Source: Sphingomonadales bacterium
GTDB lineage: Bacteria > Pseudomonadota > Alphaproteobacteria > Sphingomonadales > Sphingomonadaceae
Assembly: GCA_017302615.1 (NCBI GenBank)
Contig: JAFLDB010000004.1
Coordinates: forward strand, 186,001-250,000
DNA: 64,000 nt
Direction: 5' to 3'
A program made the translations under genes and the position numbers. The first letter of the stretch is position 1. Each line of letters opens with the position of its first letter. Shown piece after piece: positions 42,753 to 51,353 of the stretch. The notes under the pieces were generated by a model, which saw only the letters and a program-made list of their open reading frames with translations, searched no databases and had not been told where the DNA came from.

Positions 42753-43277
42753 ATGTCCGCCTCGCTATACCAGACCCATGTTCCGGGTTTCATCGCCATG
42801 CTGCGCAACATGCAGGCCTGGCTGGACAAGGCCGCCGCGACCCTTGACGAGGCCGCGCTGATGGACGCCCGGCTAGCACCCGACATGCTGCCGCTGCCGC
42901 GCCAGATCCAGATCGCCTCTGACGCGGTCAAGGGCGCCGCCGCGCGGCTGACCGGCAGCGAGCCGCCCGCCATGCCCGATACCGAAACCACTCTGGCCGA
43001 ACTGAAGGACCGCTGCGCGCGGACCATCGCCTATGTCGAATCGGTCGATCCGGCAGCCTTCGATGCCGGGGCCAGCCGCGAAGTGGTGATCACCTTTCCC
43101 AATGGTGCCGGGATCCGGTTTGACGGGCTGACCTTCCTGACCGGCTTTGCCACCCCGAACTTCTATTTCCACGCCACCACCACCTATGCGATCCTGCGAA
43201 TGCTGGGGGTGGAGATCGGCAAGCAGGATTACCTGGCCCACCTGGCCCCCTACATGTTCCCGCCCCCGCAGGCCTGA
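42753..43277 (+). CDS. DUF1993-family protein
   Basis: A 174-residue protein in the DinB/YfiT-like four-helix style. SLYQTHVPGFIAMLRNMQAWLDKA, LAPDMLPLPRQIQIASDAVKGAAARL and FLTGFATPNFYFHATTTYAILRMLGVEIGKQDYL match the DUF1993 pattern. The ATG at 42753 has GGGAGAAG upstream. The function is unknown. It is divergent from mutM. Confidence 0.8.
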   Translation: MSASLYQTHVPGFIAMLRNMQAWLDKAAATLDEAALMDARLAPDMLPLPRQIQIASDAVKGAAARLTGSEPPAMPDTETTLAELKDRCARTIAYVESVDPAAFDAGASREVVITFPNGAGIRFDGLTFLTGFATPNFYFHATTTYAILRMLGVEIGKQDYLAHLAPYMFPPPQA

Positions 43278-43313
43278 CGGCTGGCACAAACAGTCCAAGG
43301 CATTTTCCTACAG

Positions 43314-43338
43314 GCCCGGATTCTGCCAGAATCCGGGC
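43314..43338 (+). terminator. perfect hairpin downstream of the DUF1993 gene
   Basis: GCCCGGATTCTG and CAGAATCCGGGC around a single central base, 36 bases after the stop. No T-run follows, so it may act as an RNA end stabiliser. Confidence 0.5.
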
Positions 43339-43378
43339 CATGAACCCGCATCCGCCCTTACCGCACACATCGACGGAA

Positions 43379-43418
43379 GGTGACACAGGGCGACAGCGGG
43401 TGACACAAGGTGACGCAA
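43379..43418 (+). repeat. four tandem 10-bp repeats upstream of ubiE
   Basis: GGTGACACAG, GGCGACAGCG, GGTGACACAA, GGTGACGCAA with an exact 10-base period, followed by a run of seven T. The period equals about one helical turn, so a protein could bind one face. It lies 105 bases before the ubiE start. Confidence 0.7.
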
Positions 43419-43522
43419 AGTTTTTTTCGTCCTGTGCACCCTGTGAACTTTGTCAGGTTCCGCGCCCGCAAAGCGCCCGCAAGCCCTATGCTCGGGCGCG
43501 AATCTCCCCTAAGGCGCAGGCC

Positions 43523-44254
43523 ATGAGCGAAAAGGTTTCCTTCGGTTACGAAGAGGTCTCTCCCGAGGAGAAGACCGAGAAAGTTGGCGCGGTCTTCTCG
43601 TCGGTGGCCAAGAAGTACGACGTGATGAACGATGCCATGTCGGCCGGCATGCACCGGCTGTGGAAGGACAAGTTCGTCCGCCGGGTCAAGCCGCAACCGG
43701 GCGAGCAGATCCTCGACATGGCGGGCGGCACCGGCGACATCGCCTTTCGCATGGCCGAACACGGCGCAACCATCACGGTGTCGGACATCAATCAGGACAT
43801 GCTGGACGTGGGCATCGAACGGGCGATGGAACGCGGCCTCGATGACCTGGTCTGGTCGCGTCAGAATGCCGAAGTGTTGACTTTTCCCGACCGGTTCTTC
43901 GATGCCTACACGATCGCGTTCGGGATCCGCAACGTGACCCGGATCGATCACGCCCTGGCCGAAGCGCACCGCGTGCTGAAGCACGGCGGGCGGTTCTTCT
44001 GCCTGGAATTCTCGACCACCGAATGGCCGGGCTTCAAGGAAGTCTACGATGCCTATTCGCACAAGCTGGTGCCGAAGATCGGCCAGGCCATTGCCGGGGA
44101 TGCGGACTCCTATCGCTATCTGATCGAATCGATCCGCCGTTTCCCGACCATGCCGGAATTCGAAGGCATGATCCGTCAGGCCGGCTTCGTGAACACCCGG
44201 GTCGAGCCAATCCTGGGCGGACTGGTCGCGATCCATTCGGGATGGAAAATCTGA
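43523..44254 (+). CDS. ubiE: ubiquinone/menaquinone C-methyltransferase UbiE
   Basis: A 243-residue SAM-dependent methyltransferase of ubiquinone synthesis. YDVMNDAMSAGMHRLWKDKFV and the SAM motif ILDMAGGTGDIAFR; FGIRNVTRIDHALAEAHRVLKHGGRF; PILGGLVAIHSGWK at the end. The ATG at 43523 gives the usual N-terminus MSEKVSFGYEEV. ubiB follows after one base. Confidence 0.95.
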   Translation: MSEKVSFGYEEVSPEEKTEKVGAVFSSVAKKYDVMNDAMSAGMHRLWKDKFVRRVKPQPGEQILDMAGGTGDIAFRMAEHGATITVSDINQDMLDVGIERAMERGLDDLVWSRQNAEVLTFPDRFFDAYTIAFGIRNVTRIDHALAEAHRVLKHGGRFFCLEFSTTEWPGFKEVYDAYSHKLVPKIGQAIAGDADSYRYLIESIRRFPTMPEFEGMIRQAGFVNTRVEPILGGLVAIHSGWKI

Positions 44255-44255
44255 A

Positions 44256-45809
44256 GTGACGCGTCCCGCGACGCATATCCTGCGCCTTTTGCGCTGGGGC
44301 CGCACTTTGGCGCGGCACGGCGCGCTGCGCGGGATCGAAAGCGATCCAAACACGCCGCCGCAGGTCCGCCGGCTGTGCCGGATCGCGCGGATCGGCACGT
44401 TCCAGCCCAGGACGCCGGACTATGCCGGGGCGTTCCGCGCGATCGGCCCGGCCGCGATCAAGCTGGGCCAGACCCTGGCGACCCGGCCCGACATCGTCGG
44501 CGAGGAAGCGGCCAATAACCTGCTGCTGCTGCAGGACCGGCTGCCCCCCGTCCCCTTCGACCTGATCCGGCGCGAGATCGAGGCGAGCTTCGGCAAGCCG
44601 CTGGAGACCCTGTTCGCCTCGATCGAGGAAGAGCCGGTCGGCGCGGCCTCGATCGCGCAGGTCCACCGCGCGGTGACCACCGATGGCCGGACCGTCGCGG
44701 TCAAGGTGCTGCGGCCGGGCATCCGCGAGAAGTTCGCCGCCGATATCCAGACCTATGAATGGGCCGCCGCCCACCTTGAAGGCCTGGGCGGAGAGGCGGC
44801 GCGGCTGCGCCCGCGGCTGGTGATCGCCAATTTCAAGCGCTGGACCCTGCGCGAGCTGGACCTGCGGCGCGAGGCCGCTTCCGCTTCCGAGCTGGCCGAG
44901 CGGATGAAGGGCGTCGAAGGCTACCGCGTCCCCGGGATCGACTGGGACCGCACCAACGGCCGGGTGATGACGATCGACTGGATCGACGGCACCAAGATCA
45001 GCGAAACCGAAGTGCTGCGCGCGGCCGGTCACGACCTGCCCGCCCTGGCCGAACATCTGGTGCTGACCTTCCTCAAGCAGGCGATCAGCCTGGGCTATTT
45101 CCATGCCGACATGCACCAGGGCAACCTGTTCGTCGAAGCGGACGGCACGATCACCGCGATCGATTTCGGCATCATGGGCCGGATCGACCGCCGCGCCCGG
45201 CTGTGGCTGGCCGAAATCCTCTATGGCCTGACCACCGGCAATTACCGCCGGGTGGCCGAGATCCATTTCGAGGCGCAATATGTGCCGAGCTATCACTCGG
45301 TCGATGAATTCGCCACGGCACTGCGCGCGGTGGGCGAGCCGACGCGGGGCCGTCCGGTCAGCGAGCTGTCGGTCGGGCAAATGCTCGACAGCCTGTTCGC
45401 GATCACCCGCGAATTCGACATGCAGACCCAGCCGCACCTGCTGCTGCTGCAAAAGACCATGGTGATGGTCGAAGGACTGGCGACCCAGCTGCACCCGCAG
45501 ATCAACATGTGGAATGTCGCCGCGCCGTTCGTGCGCGACTGGATCCGCGACGAACTGGGCCCGGAAGCAGCGATTGCCGACCGCCTGCGCGAGGATGCCC
45601 AGACCCTGCTGCGCCTGCCCGACCTGGTCCGGCGGATCGAGGACAAGTTCCCCCCCAAAGGCGGCGCGCCCGATGCGCCGCCGCTGCCGGAAGTAGAACT
45701 CATGTGGGACCGCAAGGCCGGTGCAAGCCGTGGCTGGGGCGGCTACCTACTGGCGGCGTTGGCCGGGGGCGGCGCGCTTTGGGCGGCACAGGCGCTGGGC
45801 TGGCTCTAG
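44256..45809 (+). CDS. ubiB: ubiquinone biosynthesis ATPase/kinase-like protein UbiB
   Basis: A 517-residue ABC1/ADCK family protein. KxGQ-type motif IKLGQTLATRPDIVG, Ala-rich loop EPVGAASIAQVHRA, catalytic-like HADMHQGNLFVE and IDFGIMGR. The C-terminus has a transmembrane helix (GGYLLAALAGGGALWAAQALGWL). GTG start. It acts with ubiE in coenzyme Q assembly at the membrane. Confidence 0.95.
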   Translation: MTRPATHILRLLRWGRTLARHGALRGIESDPNTPPQVRRLCRIARIGTFQPRTPDYAGAFRAIGPAAIKLGQTLATRPDIVGEEAANNLLLLQDRLPPVPFDLIRREIEASFGKPLETLFASIEEEPVGAASIAQVHRAVTTDGRTVAVKVLRPGIREKFAADIQTYEWAAAHLEGLGGEAARLRPRLVIANFKRWTLRELDLRREAASASELAERMKGVEGYRVPGIDWDRTNGRVMTIDWIDGTKISETEVLRAAGHDLPALAEHLVLTFLKQAISLGYFHADMHQGNLFVEADGTITAIDFGIMGRIDRRARLWLAEILYGLTTGNYRRVAEIHFEAQYVPSYHSVDEFATALRAVGEPTRGRPVSELSVGQMLDSLFAITREFDMQTQPHLLLLQKTMVMVEGLATQLHPQINMWNVAAPFVRDWIRDELGPEAAIADRLREDAQTLLRLPDLVRRIEDKFPPKGGAPDAPPLPEVELMWDRKAGASRGWGGYLLAALAGGGALWAAQALGWL

Positions 45810-45813
45810 GACG

Positions 45814-46092
45814 ATGGAACTGGACGGCCTGATTCGGCATTTCTTCGAAACCGATGATCCCGCCAGCCTGACCGAGGCCGAGTTTGCCCTGGCGCTGGAA
45901 CGGCTGAAAATCGGCTTTGGAGTGGAGCGCGAACCGGGGCGGCGCTTTGCGCTCTGGACCCTGCTCCACGCCTTCGATGCCGCACCCCTGCCGGCCGAGG
46001 CCTTTGCCAAGGAACCGCAGCTGAAGGCCGCCGCAGAGGAATACCTGACTGCCGCCTTTCGGCTGGAACGGTTTGGAGAGGACGATGCGTGA
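45814..46092 (+). CDS. 92-residue hypothetical protein
   Basis: A short acidic helical protein (MELDGLIRHFFETDDPASLT and onward) ending LTAAFRLERFGEDDA. No family is recognised. It sits 4 bases after ubiB and overlaps the phosphatase gene by 8 bases, so it is part of the operon. The ATG chosen is the first after the ubiB stop. Confidence 0.6.
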   Translation: MELDGLIRHFFETDDPASLTEAEFALALERLKIGFGVEREPGRRFALWTLLHAFDAAPLPAEAFAKEPQLKAAAEEYLTAAFRLERFGEDDA

Positions 46093-46549
46093 ACCGGCCG
46101 TTCTGTTCGTCTGTCTGGGCAACATCTGCCGCTCACCCATGGCCGAGGGCGCCTTTCGCGCCGCGGCCGAAGCCGCCGGGCTGCGGGTCACGATCGATAG
46201 CGCCGGGACCGCCGGCTATCACATCGGTGAAGCGCCTGATCCCCGCGCGCAGGAAACGGCGCGGCGAAACGGGGTGGAGATCGGCCACCTGCGCGGGCGG
46301 CAGCTGGTGGAGGAAGACTTCCGCCGGTTCACTCATGTGCTGGTGATGGACCATTCCAACCTGGCCAATGCCCGGGCGGTCGTCCCGGCAGACGCCATCT
46401 CCGCGCCGCAGTTGCTGCTGGACTGGGTTCCGGGCCGCGAAGGGGCGGCCGTCGCCGATCCCTATTACGGCGGGGAGGAGCATTTCGAGGACACCTGGTC
46501 CGACGTGACCCGCGCCGCACAGGCGCTTGTCCAGGCGCTGCAAGGATGA
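46085..46549 (+). CDS. low-molecular-weight protein-tyrosine phosphatase
   Basis: A 154-residue phosphatase. The active-site loop CLGNICRSP (C-x5-R-S) is near the N-terminus, and the general-acid Asp is in VADPYYGG. It dephosphorylates phosphotyrosine, in bacteria often to control polysaccharide export; no such genes are adjacent. It overlaps the neighbouring genes on both sides. Confidence 0.92.
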   Translation: MREPAVLFVCLGNICRSPMAEGAFRAAAEAAGLRVTIDSAGTAGYHIGEAPDPRAQETARRNGVEIGHLRGRQLVEEDFRRFTHVLVMDHSNLANARAVVPADAISAPQLLLDWVPGREGAAVADPYYGGEEHFEDTWSDVTRAAQALVQALQG

Positions 46550-47013
46550 GCGGCGAGAGCGCGCTGGACTGGCTGCGGGAACACGCACCGGACCTCAGGC
46601 TGATCGACCACGCCCGCTCCACCGCGACAGTCGCCGAAGCCGCCGAAGTCCTGGGGGTGGAACCGGGACGGATCGCCAAGACTCTGGCCTTCAGGGTCGG
46701 TGAGACGGTTCAGCTGCTGCTGGCCCGCGGCGATGCGCGGCTCGATAACGGGCTGTGCAAGGCGGAACTGGGCGGTCGGCCGCGGATGCTGGACCCGGAA
46801 GAAACACTGGCGGTGACCGGCCATGCAGTGGGCGGGGTCTGTCCGTTCGGGCTGGCCAGCGATCTGCCGATCCTGGCCGACCGGTCGCTGCTGGCCTATC
46901 CCACGGTGTTCCCGGCGGCGGGCACGCGGACCAGTTCGGTAGAGGTGGAGCCCATGCGGCTGGCCGATCTGGTCGGTGCGCGCTGGGTAACGGTGTGCAA
47001 GCTGCCGGAATGA
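46546..47013 (+). CDS. YbaK/ProX-family aminoacyl-tRNA deacylase
   Basis: A 155-residue editing-domain protein. RIAKTLAFRVGETVQLLLARGDARLD ... GHAVGGVCPFGLASDLPILADRSLL follows the YbaK pattern, including the conserved Lys in AKTL and the GGVxPFG loop. It hydrolyses misacylated tRNA. The ATG overlaps the phosphatase stop (ATGA). It is convergent with the TonB receptor. Confidence 0.9.
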   Translation: MSGESALDWLREHAPDLRLIDHARSTATVAEAAEVLGVEPGRIAKTLAFRVGETVQLLLARGDARLDNGLCKAELGGRPRMLDPEETLAVTGHAVGGVCPFGLASDLPILADRSLLAYPTVFPAAGTRTSSVEVEPMRLADLVGARWVTVCKLPE

Positions 47014-47017
47014 AGAA

Positions 47018-47044
47018 CGCCCCGGACCGGGTGGGTCCGGGGCG
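47018..47044. terminator. bidirectional hairpin between convergent genes
   Basis: 11-base perfect arms (CGCCCCGGACC and its complement) with a 5-base loop, between the ybaK-like stop and the TonB receptor stop. The minus-strand side is followed by TTCTTC. Confidence 0.75.
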
Positions 47045-47071
47045 CTTCTGCTTGCCGCTGGGGGCTTGGGC

Positions 47072-49549
47072 CTAGAACTTGTAGCTCATCCGCAGACCCA
47101 CGGTGCGCGGCATGATTGTGACCACATAGGGCCGCTGGCCGCACTGCCCGCACTGCAGGTAGCGCGAGAGCTGGCCCCGCTCGTCGAACAGGTTGGAGAC
47201 GAACAGCTCGATATCGAGCTTCTCGAACTCGACCCCGGCGGCGAGGTTGACGTTGGCGAAAGCCGGCAGATCGCCAATGATCGCGGCCGGTCCGGCGCGC
47301 ACTTCGCTGGTGGCCGAGCTCTGGTAGGAGGCGTTGACCTGGCCATAGACCTTGGTCGTCGCTCCGACCTCGCCGGTGTAGCGCAGGGTGCCGGCCGCCT
47401 TGAACTTCGGCGTGATCGGCAGACGCGTGCCCGAAGGCGAGGAGATCGCGTTACCCGGTCCGGTGCAGGCAAAGGTCGGATCGTCGATGACGCACAGGTT
47501 CTTGGTCATCTTGGCGTCGGTATAGGCCGCCGCCAGGCTGATGCTGAGCGGACCGCGGTTGTAGGCCAGGTCGATATCGACCCCGCGGATCCGGGCGTCC
47601 GGTCCATTGTGGATCTCGGTGAAGCTGTTGGCCCCGAGGAACGAGAACTGGAACTTCTTCCACTCCTGCTGATAGATCGCGCCGTTGATCCGGAAGCCCG
47701 GAGCCAGCGTCGCCTTCCAGCCGATTTCGTAGTTATAGAGGAAGTCGGCATCGTAGGGCGGCACGTCCGCACGGCGGTTGATCCCGCCCGGACGGAAGCC
47801 CTTCGACGCGGTGGCATAGACCAAGAGGTCGTTGTTCGGCTTGTAGTTGAGGTTGAAGCGCCAGGTGACGCCGTCGCCCTCGGCCTTGACCGGATCGACT
47901 CCGCTGCCGGTCCAGACGCCCAGGTTGGTGCAGGGCGTGCCGGGAATGGCAGCCGGGAACAGGGTCACGCCCGGGGTCCCCGCAACCGGGCGCAGACGCG
48001 ATCCGGTGGTGGTGAAGCAGCTGGCCACACCCGTGCGCGAGGAACCCGCGCCGTTGTACGGCGTCTGCGAGTAGTTGTTGTTGGGGTTGCGGCCAAAGCC
48101 GAAGAACCCGATCAGGCTGTTGTCGAACTTGTAAAGGCGCGCACCGGCCGTGAAGGTCAGCTGCTCGGTGAGGTCGAAGCTCAGTTCACCGAAGGCCGCA
48201 TAGTCCTTGTCGATGCGGTGCTGCTTGGTCAGCCACAGCGTGCCCGGCGAACCATTGACCGAAACCCGGGTGCCGAGGCCGGCCACCTGGTAGTCCTGGA
48301 AGATGTCGTTCGACTGGTACTGGTAGAACACCCCGGCAACCAGCCGCAGGCGGTTGTCAGCCGGCGAAGCAATCCGCAGTTCCTGGCTGTGCTTCTTGAA
48401 GTGATCGCTGCCGATCACCTTCTGGCGCGGATCGATGGTGTTGCCCAGGTTGTCCTGGAAATAGAAGTAGCCGGCCAGACCCCCGTAGTAGGAATAGAGC
48501 TGGTCATAGGCTTCGGAATAGTCGGTGTAATCGCTCGAGCTGAAGGTCTTGCGATCGAGATAGGCGGCCGAATAGGTCAGGTCCCAGCTGCCGATCTTGC
48601 CCTCGATGGTCAGCGCGGCCTGGGTGAACTTGTCGTTTCGGAACTCGGGCGCGAAGTGCTGTACCTGCAGGTCGCCGACCGAAGGGTCGAAGGCATACAT
48701 GCCGTTCGAGCTGGTCGACTGGTACATCACCGAAGGCGTTACCGTCCAGCTTTCGTTGAGTTCGATACCCAGCGCGGCGCGGGCGCCGATCGTCTCGGTT
48801 TCGTTGTAGTCTTCTTCCACGAAGGCGTTGTTGTTGACGCATATCCCGCCCGGCTGGGGCAGGAAGCAGCGGGTACCGGGAACGTTGTCGATCCAGCCGG
48901 CATCACGCTTGTAGAAACCGACCAGGCGCAGGGCGACGCCGTCGGTGATGGGAGCATTGCCCATGAATTCGAACTTGCCGCCCATCTTGCCGCCGGCGAC
49001 AGTGTTGACCTCGGCATCCATCCGCGCTTCGACCTTCGAAGGGTCGGGCTTGTTGGTAATGATGCGGATCGTGCCGGCCTGCGACGAGGCGCCATAGAGC
49101 GTACCCTGCGGACCCGAGAGGCTCTCGATCCGGGCGATGTCGTAGATGTGGACATCGAGGTTGCCGCCGATCGTGGTGACCGGCTGTTCATCAAGGTAGA
49201 CACCGACCGAAGGGAGCGAGCCAGAGTGGTTGCCGTCCCCGCCGGAAGCCACACCGCGCATATAGATCACGTTGACGCCGGGGGTGCCGCTGCCCTGGAA
49301 GGTCACCGAGGGAAGCTGCTGCGCATAGTTGCTGAAGTTCGAGATGTTGAGATCGTCCAGCTTTTGCGTCCCGATCGCCTGAATCGAGATCGGCACGTTC
49401 TGGAGGCTTTCCGAGCGCTTCTGCGCGGTGACGACGATCTCGGTGGCGTCGGCCTCACCTTCGGCTTCCTGCGCGAAGGCCGGTGCGGAAATCAGCGCGG
49501 TGGTGGTCAGCAGGGCCGCAAAGGTGGTGCGGCGATTGGCAATACGCAT
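47072..49549 (-). CDS. TonB-dependent receptor
   Basis: An 825-residue outer-membrane receptor. Signal peptide MRIANRRTTFAALLTTTALI, cleaved near SAPAFA-QE. TonB-box-like region ATEIVVTAQKRSESLQNVPIS; plug IARIESLSGPQGTLYGASSQAGTIRIITNKP; barrel ends TVGLRMSYKF. This is the large sphingomonad type of unknown ligand. A TPR-sulfotransferase gene follows on the same side upstream, an arrangement often seen in this order. Confidence 0.93.
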   Translation of the reverse strand: MRIANRRTTFAALLTTTALISAPAFAQEAEGEADATEIVVTAQKRSESLQNVPISIQAIGTQKLDDLNISNFSNYAQQLPSVTFQGSGTPGVNVIYMRGVASGGDGNHSGSLPSVGVYLDEQPVTTIGGNLDVHIYDIARIESLSGPQGTLYGASSQAGTIRIITNKPDPSKVEARMDAEVNTVAGGKMGGKFEFMGNAPITDGVALRLVGFYKRDAGWIDNVPGTRCFLPQPGGICVNNNAFVEEDYNETETIGARAALGIELNESWTVTPSVMYQSTSSNGMYAFDPSVGDLQVQHFAPEFRNDKFTQAALTIEGKIGSWDLTYSAAYLDRKTFSSSDYTDYSEAYDQLYSYYGGLAGYFYFQDNLGNTIDPRQKVIGSDHFKKHSQELRIASPADNRLRLVAGVFYQYQSNDIFQDYQVAGLGTRVSVNGSPGTLWLTKQHRIDKDYAAFGELSFDLTEQLTFTAGARLYKFDNSLIGFFGFGRNPNNNYSQTPYNGAGSSRTGVASCFTTTGSRLRPVAGTPGVTLFPAAIPGTPCTNLGVWTGSGVDPVKAEGDGVTWRFNLNYKPNNDLLVYATASKGFRPGGINRRADVPPYDADFLYNYEIGWKATLAPGFRINGAIYQQEWKKFQFSFLGANSFTEIHNGPDARIRGVDIDLAYNRGPLSISLAAAYTDAKMTKNLCVIDDPTFACTGPGNAISSPSGTRLPITPKFKAAGTLRYTGEVGATTKVYGQVNASYQSSATSEVRAGPAAIIGDLPAFANVNLAAGVEFEKLDIELFVSNLFDERGQLSRYLQCGQCGQRPYVVTIMPRTVGLRMSYKF

Positions 49550-49673
49550 TCAAATGCCCCCTCAGGCTAAGGTTTGCAGGTGCGAGACTGATTCCTATGC
49601 TGCGCCGCGTCAAGCGGTGGTGTCATAGCCAGGTAAATCGCATGCCATGCGTGACAGAATTGCAACGATTGCA

Positions 49674-51284
49674 TCACCAGCCGGGCGGCGGCGCGGGATA
49701 GTGATCCAGCACTTCTCCCAGCGCCTCGCGCAGCGGATCGAGGTGCGCGGCAAAAGGCTTCCACGCCTCGGTCCCGTCGCGGTAGATCGGCTGACGGACC
49801 TGTTCGGAACTGGGCGTGCGCACGGCCCGCTCGGTCTTGTGGAACGCCAGGCAGGCTTCCTCGAACTCCACCCCGCAATAGGCCAGCAGACTGCGCACTT
49901 CGGACTCGGTATCATCGACCATGCGCTCATAGACCACGCGGTGGATCCGGCCCGGCAAGACCCGGTCAAGATGGGCCATCAGTCGGACATAGTCGCGGTA
50001 ATAGCGCCCCATGTCGGACAGGCTGTAACTGAAGGCCTGGCCCTTGGCGAAGTGCTGCTTGAAGTTGGAGAAGCAGCAGCCGAGCGGATGGCGGCGCGCA
50101 TCGACTATCTTCGCGCCCGGCAGGATCAGCATGATGTAGATCACGTGCATCCAGTTGTTGGGCAGCTTGTCGATGAAGAACGGGCGATCGGTCTTGCGCT
50201 GGATCCGGGTGCGGCGGAGGAACTCTTCACCCTGCGCGGCCAGCTGCTCCGCAGTCAGATCCGGCAGGTTTAGCGGATAGTTCGGCGCGCGGCGGGCCAT
50301 GGCCGGGATGTCTGGCAGTTCGGTCGTCCCCTCGATCAGGCTGTGGCTGGAGAGGATCTGCTCCACCAGTGTCGATCCGGCGCGCGGCATGCCGAGCACG
50401 AAGATCGGATCGGGCGCATGGAAACCCTGCCCTTCACGGGCAGCGAAAAACTCTGGGGTGGCAATCTCGATCAGGCGGTCGACATAGCGCTCCTGCTCGT
50501 CCGCGTCATAGTCCAGTTCGGTCCTGCGCAGGGCATTGCCGGCGGCATAGTGGGCAAAGGCCTGATTGGCCTCGCCCCGGTCCTCGAATGCCTTGCCCAG
50601 TGCGAAGTCGAGGTGAAAGCGGTCTTCCTTGGCTACATCGCCGCCGGTCAGCGCCTGCTCCATCGCCGCAATGTCGGCATCGGTGAACTTCACCGTCTTG
50701 AGATTGGCCAGGCTCCACCAGGCCTCACCCAGGCTGGGCATGATCCCGATCGCGCGGCGATAGGCGGCGATGCCTTCGTCCAGCCGGCCGACTGTCTTGA
50801 GCATGTGACCAAAGCTCATCCACACGCGTGGCTGGTTGGGGGCTTGTTCGAGCACGCGTTCGTACAGGGTGATTGCATCGTCGAACTCGCCGATCCGGCC
50901 CATCGCGGCGGCCTGCAGGTTGGCGTGGCCGGGGTTGTCCGGCTCTTCGGCCAGCACCGTGTTGAGTTCGGCAATCGCATCGGCCGGGCGGTTCTGGCGA
51001 TAGAGCACCAGTGCCAGATTGGCCCGCGCCGCCGTGAAGCCCGGTGACAGTTCCAGCGCGCGGCGCAGCAGTGTCTCGGCATCCTTGTAGCGTCCGATCC
51101 GCCCGGCCACTTCGGCCAGCATGCGGATCGCGGCGACTTCGAAAGGCCGCTCTTTGAGGTGCGAGCGCAGCAGGAACTCGGCCCGGGGAATGTCATTCTC
51201 ATTCATCGCCACGGCTGCCTCGATCAGGCGTGGCGGGTACTGGCCAAGGCGGGAGAGCCAGGATTGGGTGGTCACTGTTGCCAT
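49674..51284 (-). CDS. TPR-containing sulfotransferase family protein
   Basis: A 536-residue protein. The N-terminal half (about 15-260) is a run of TPR helices (for example LLRRALELSPGFTAARANLALVLYRQNRPADAIAEL). The C-terminal half has the PAPS-binding loop FVLGMPRAGSTLVEQILSSH and the 3'-phosphate contact IVDARRHPLGCCFSNF. The ATG at 51284 is the first that fits; the long 5' extension is not coding-like. Such proteins often stand next to TonB receptors in sphingomonads, as here. The substrate is unknown. Confidence 0.88.
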   Translation of the reverse strand: MATVTTQSWLSRLGQYPPRLIEAAVAMNENDIPRAEFLLRSHLKERPFEVAAIRMLAEVAGRIGRYKDAETLLRRALELSPGFTAARANLALVLYRQNRPADAIAELNTVLAEEPDNPGHANLQAAAMGRIGEFDDAITLYERVLEQAPNQPRVWMSFGHMLKTVGRLDEGIAAYRRAIGIMPSLGEAWWSLANLKTVKFTDADIAAMEQALTGGDVAKEDRFHLDFALGKAFEDRGEANQAFAHYAAGNALRRTELDYDADEQERYVDRLIEIATPEFFAAREGQGFHAPDPIFVLGMPRAGSTLVEQILSSHSLIEGTTELPDIPAMARRAPNYPLNLPDLTAEQLAAQGEEFLRRTRIQRKTDRPFFIDKLPNNWMHVIYIMLILPGAKIVDARRHPLGCCFSNFKQHFAKGQAFSYSLSDMGRYYRDYVRLMAHLDRVLPGRIHRVVYERMVDDTESEVRSLLAYCGVEFEEACLAFHKTERAVRTPSSEQVRQPIYRDGTEAWKPFAAHLDPLREALGEVLDHYPAPPPGW

Positions 51285-51353
51285 GGCAGCCAAGAAACAT
51301 GGTGACGCGGCCGGATCAAGCGGTAGGTTGCGCGGCGAAGGGGATAACGCCGA

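Noticed and set aside
43379..43418. A CRISPR-like array
   Set aside because: The repeats are 10 bases with no spacers and no cas genes are in the window.
47066..49570. An 834-codon open frame on the plus strand opposite the TonB receptor
   Set aside because: It mirrors the receptor gene, has low-complexity Arg/Val/Asp-rich content, and no domain; the receptor frame has signal peptide, plug and barrel.
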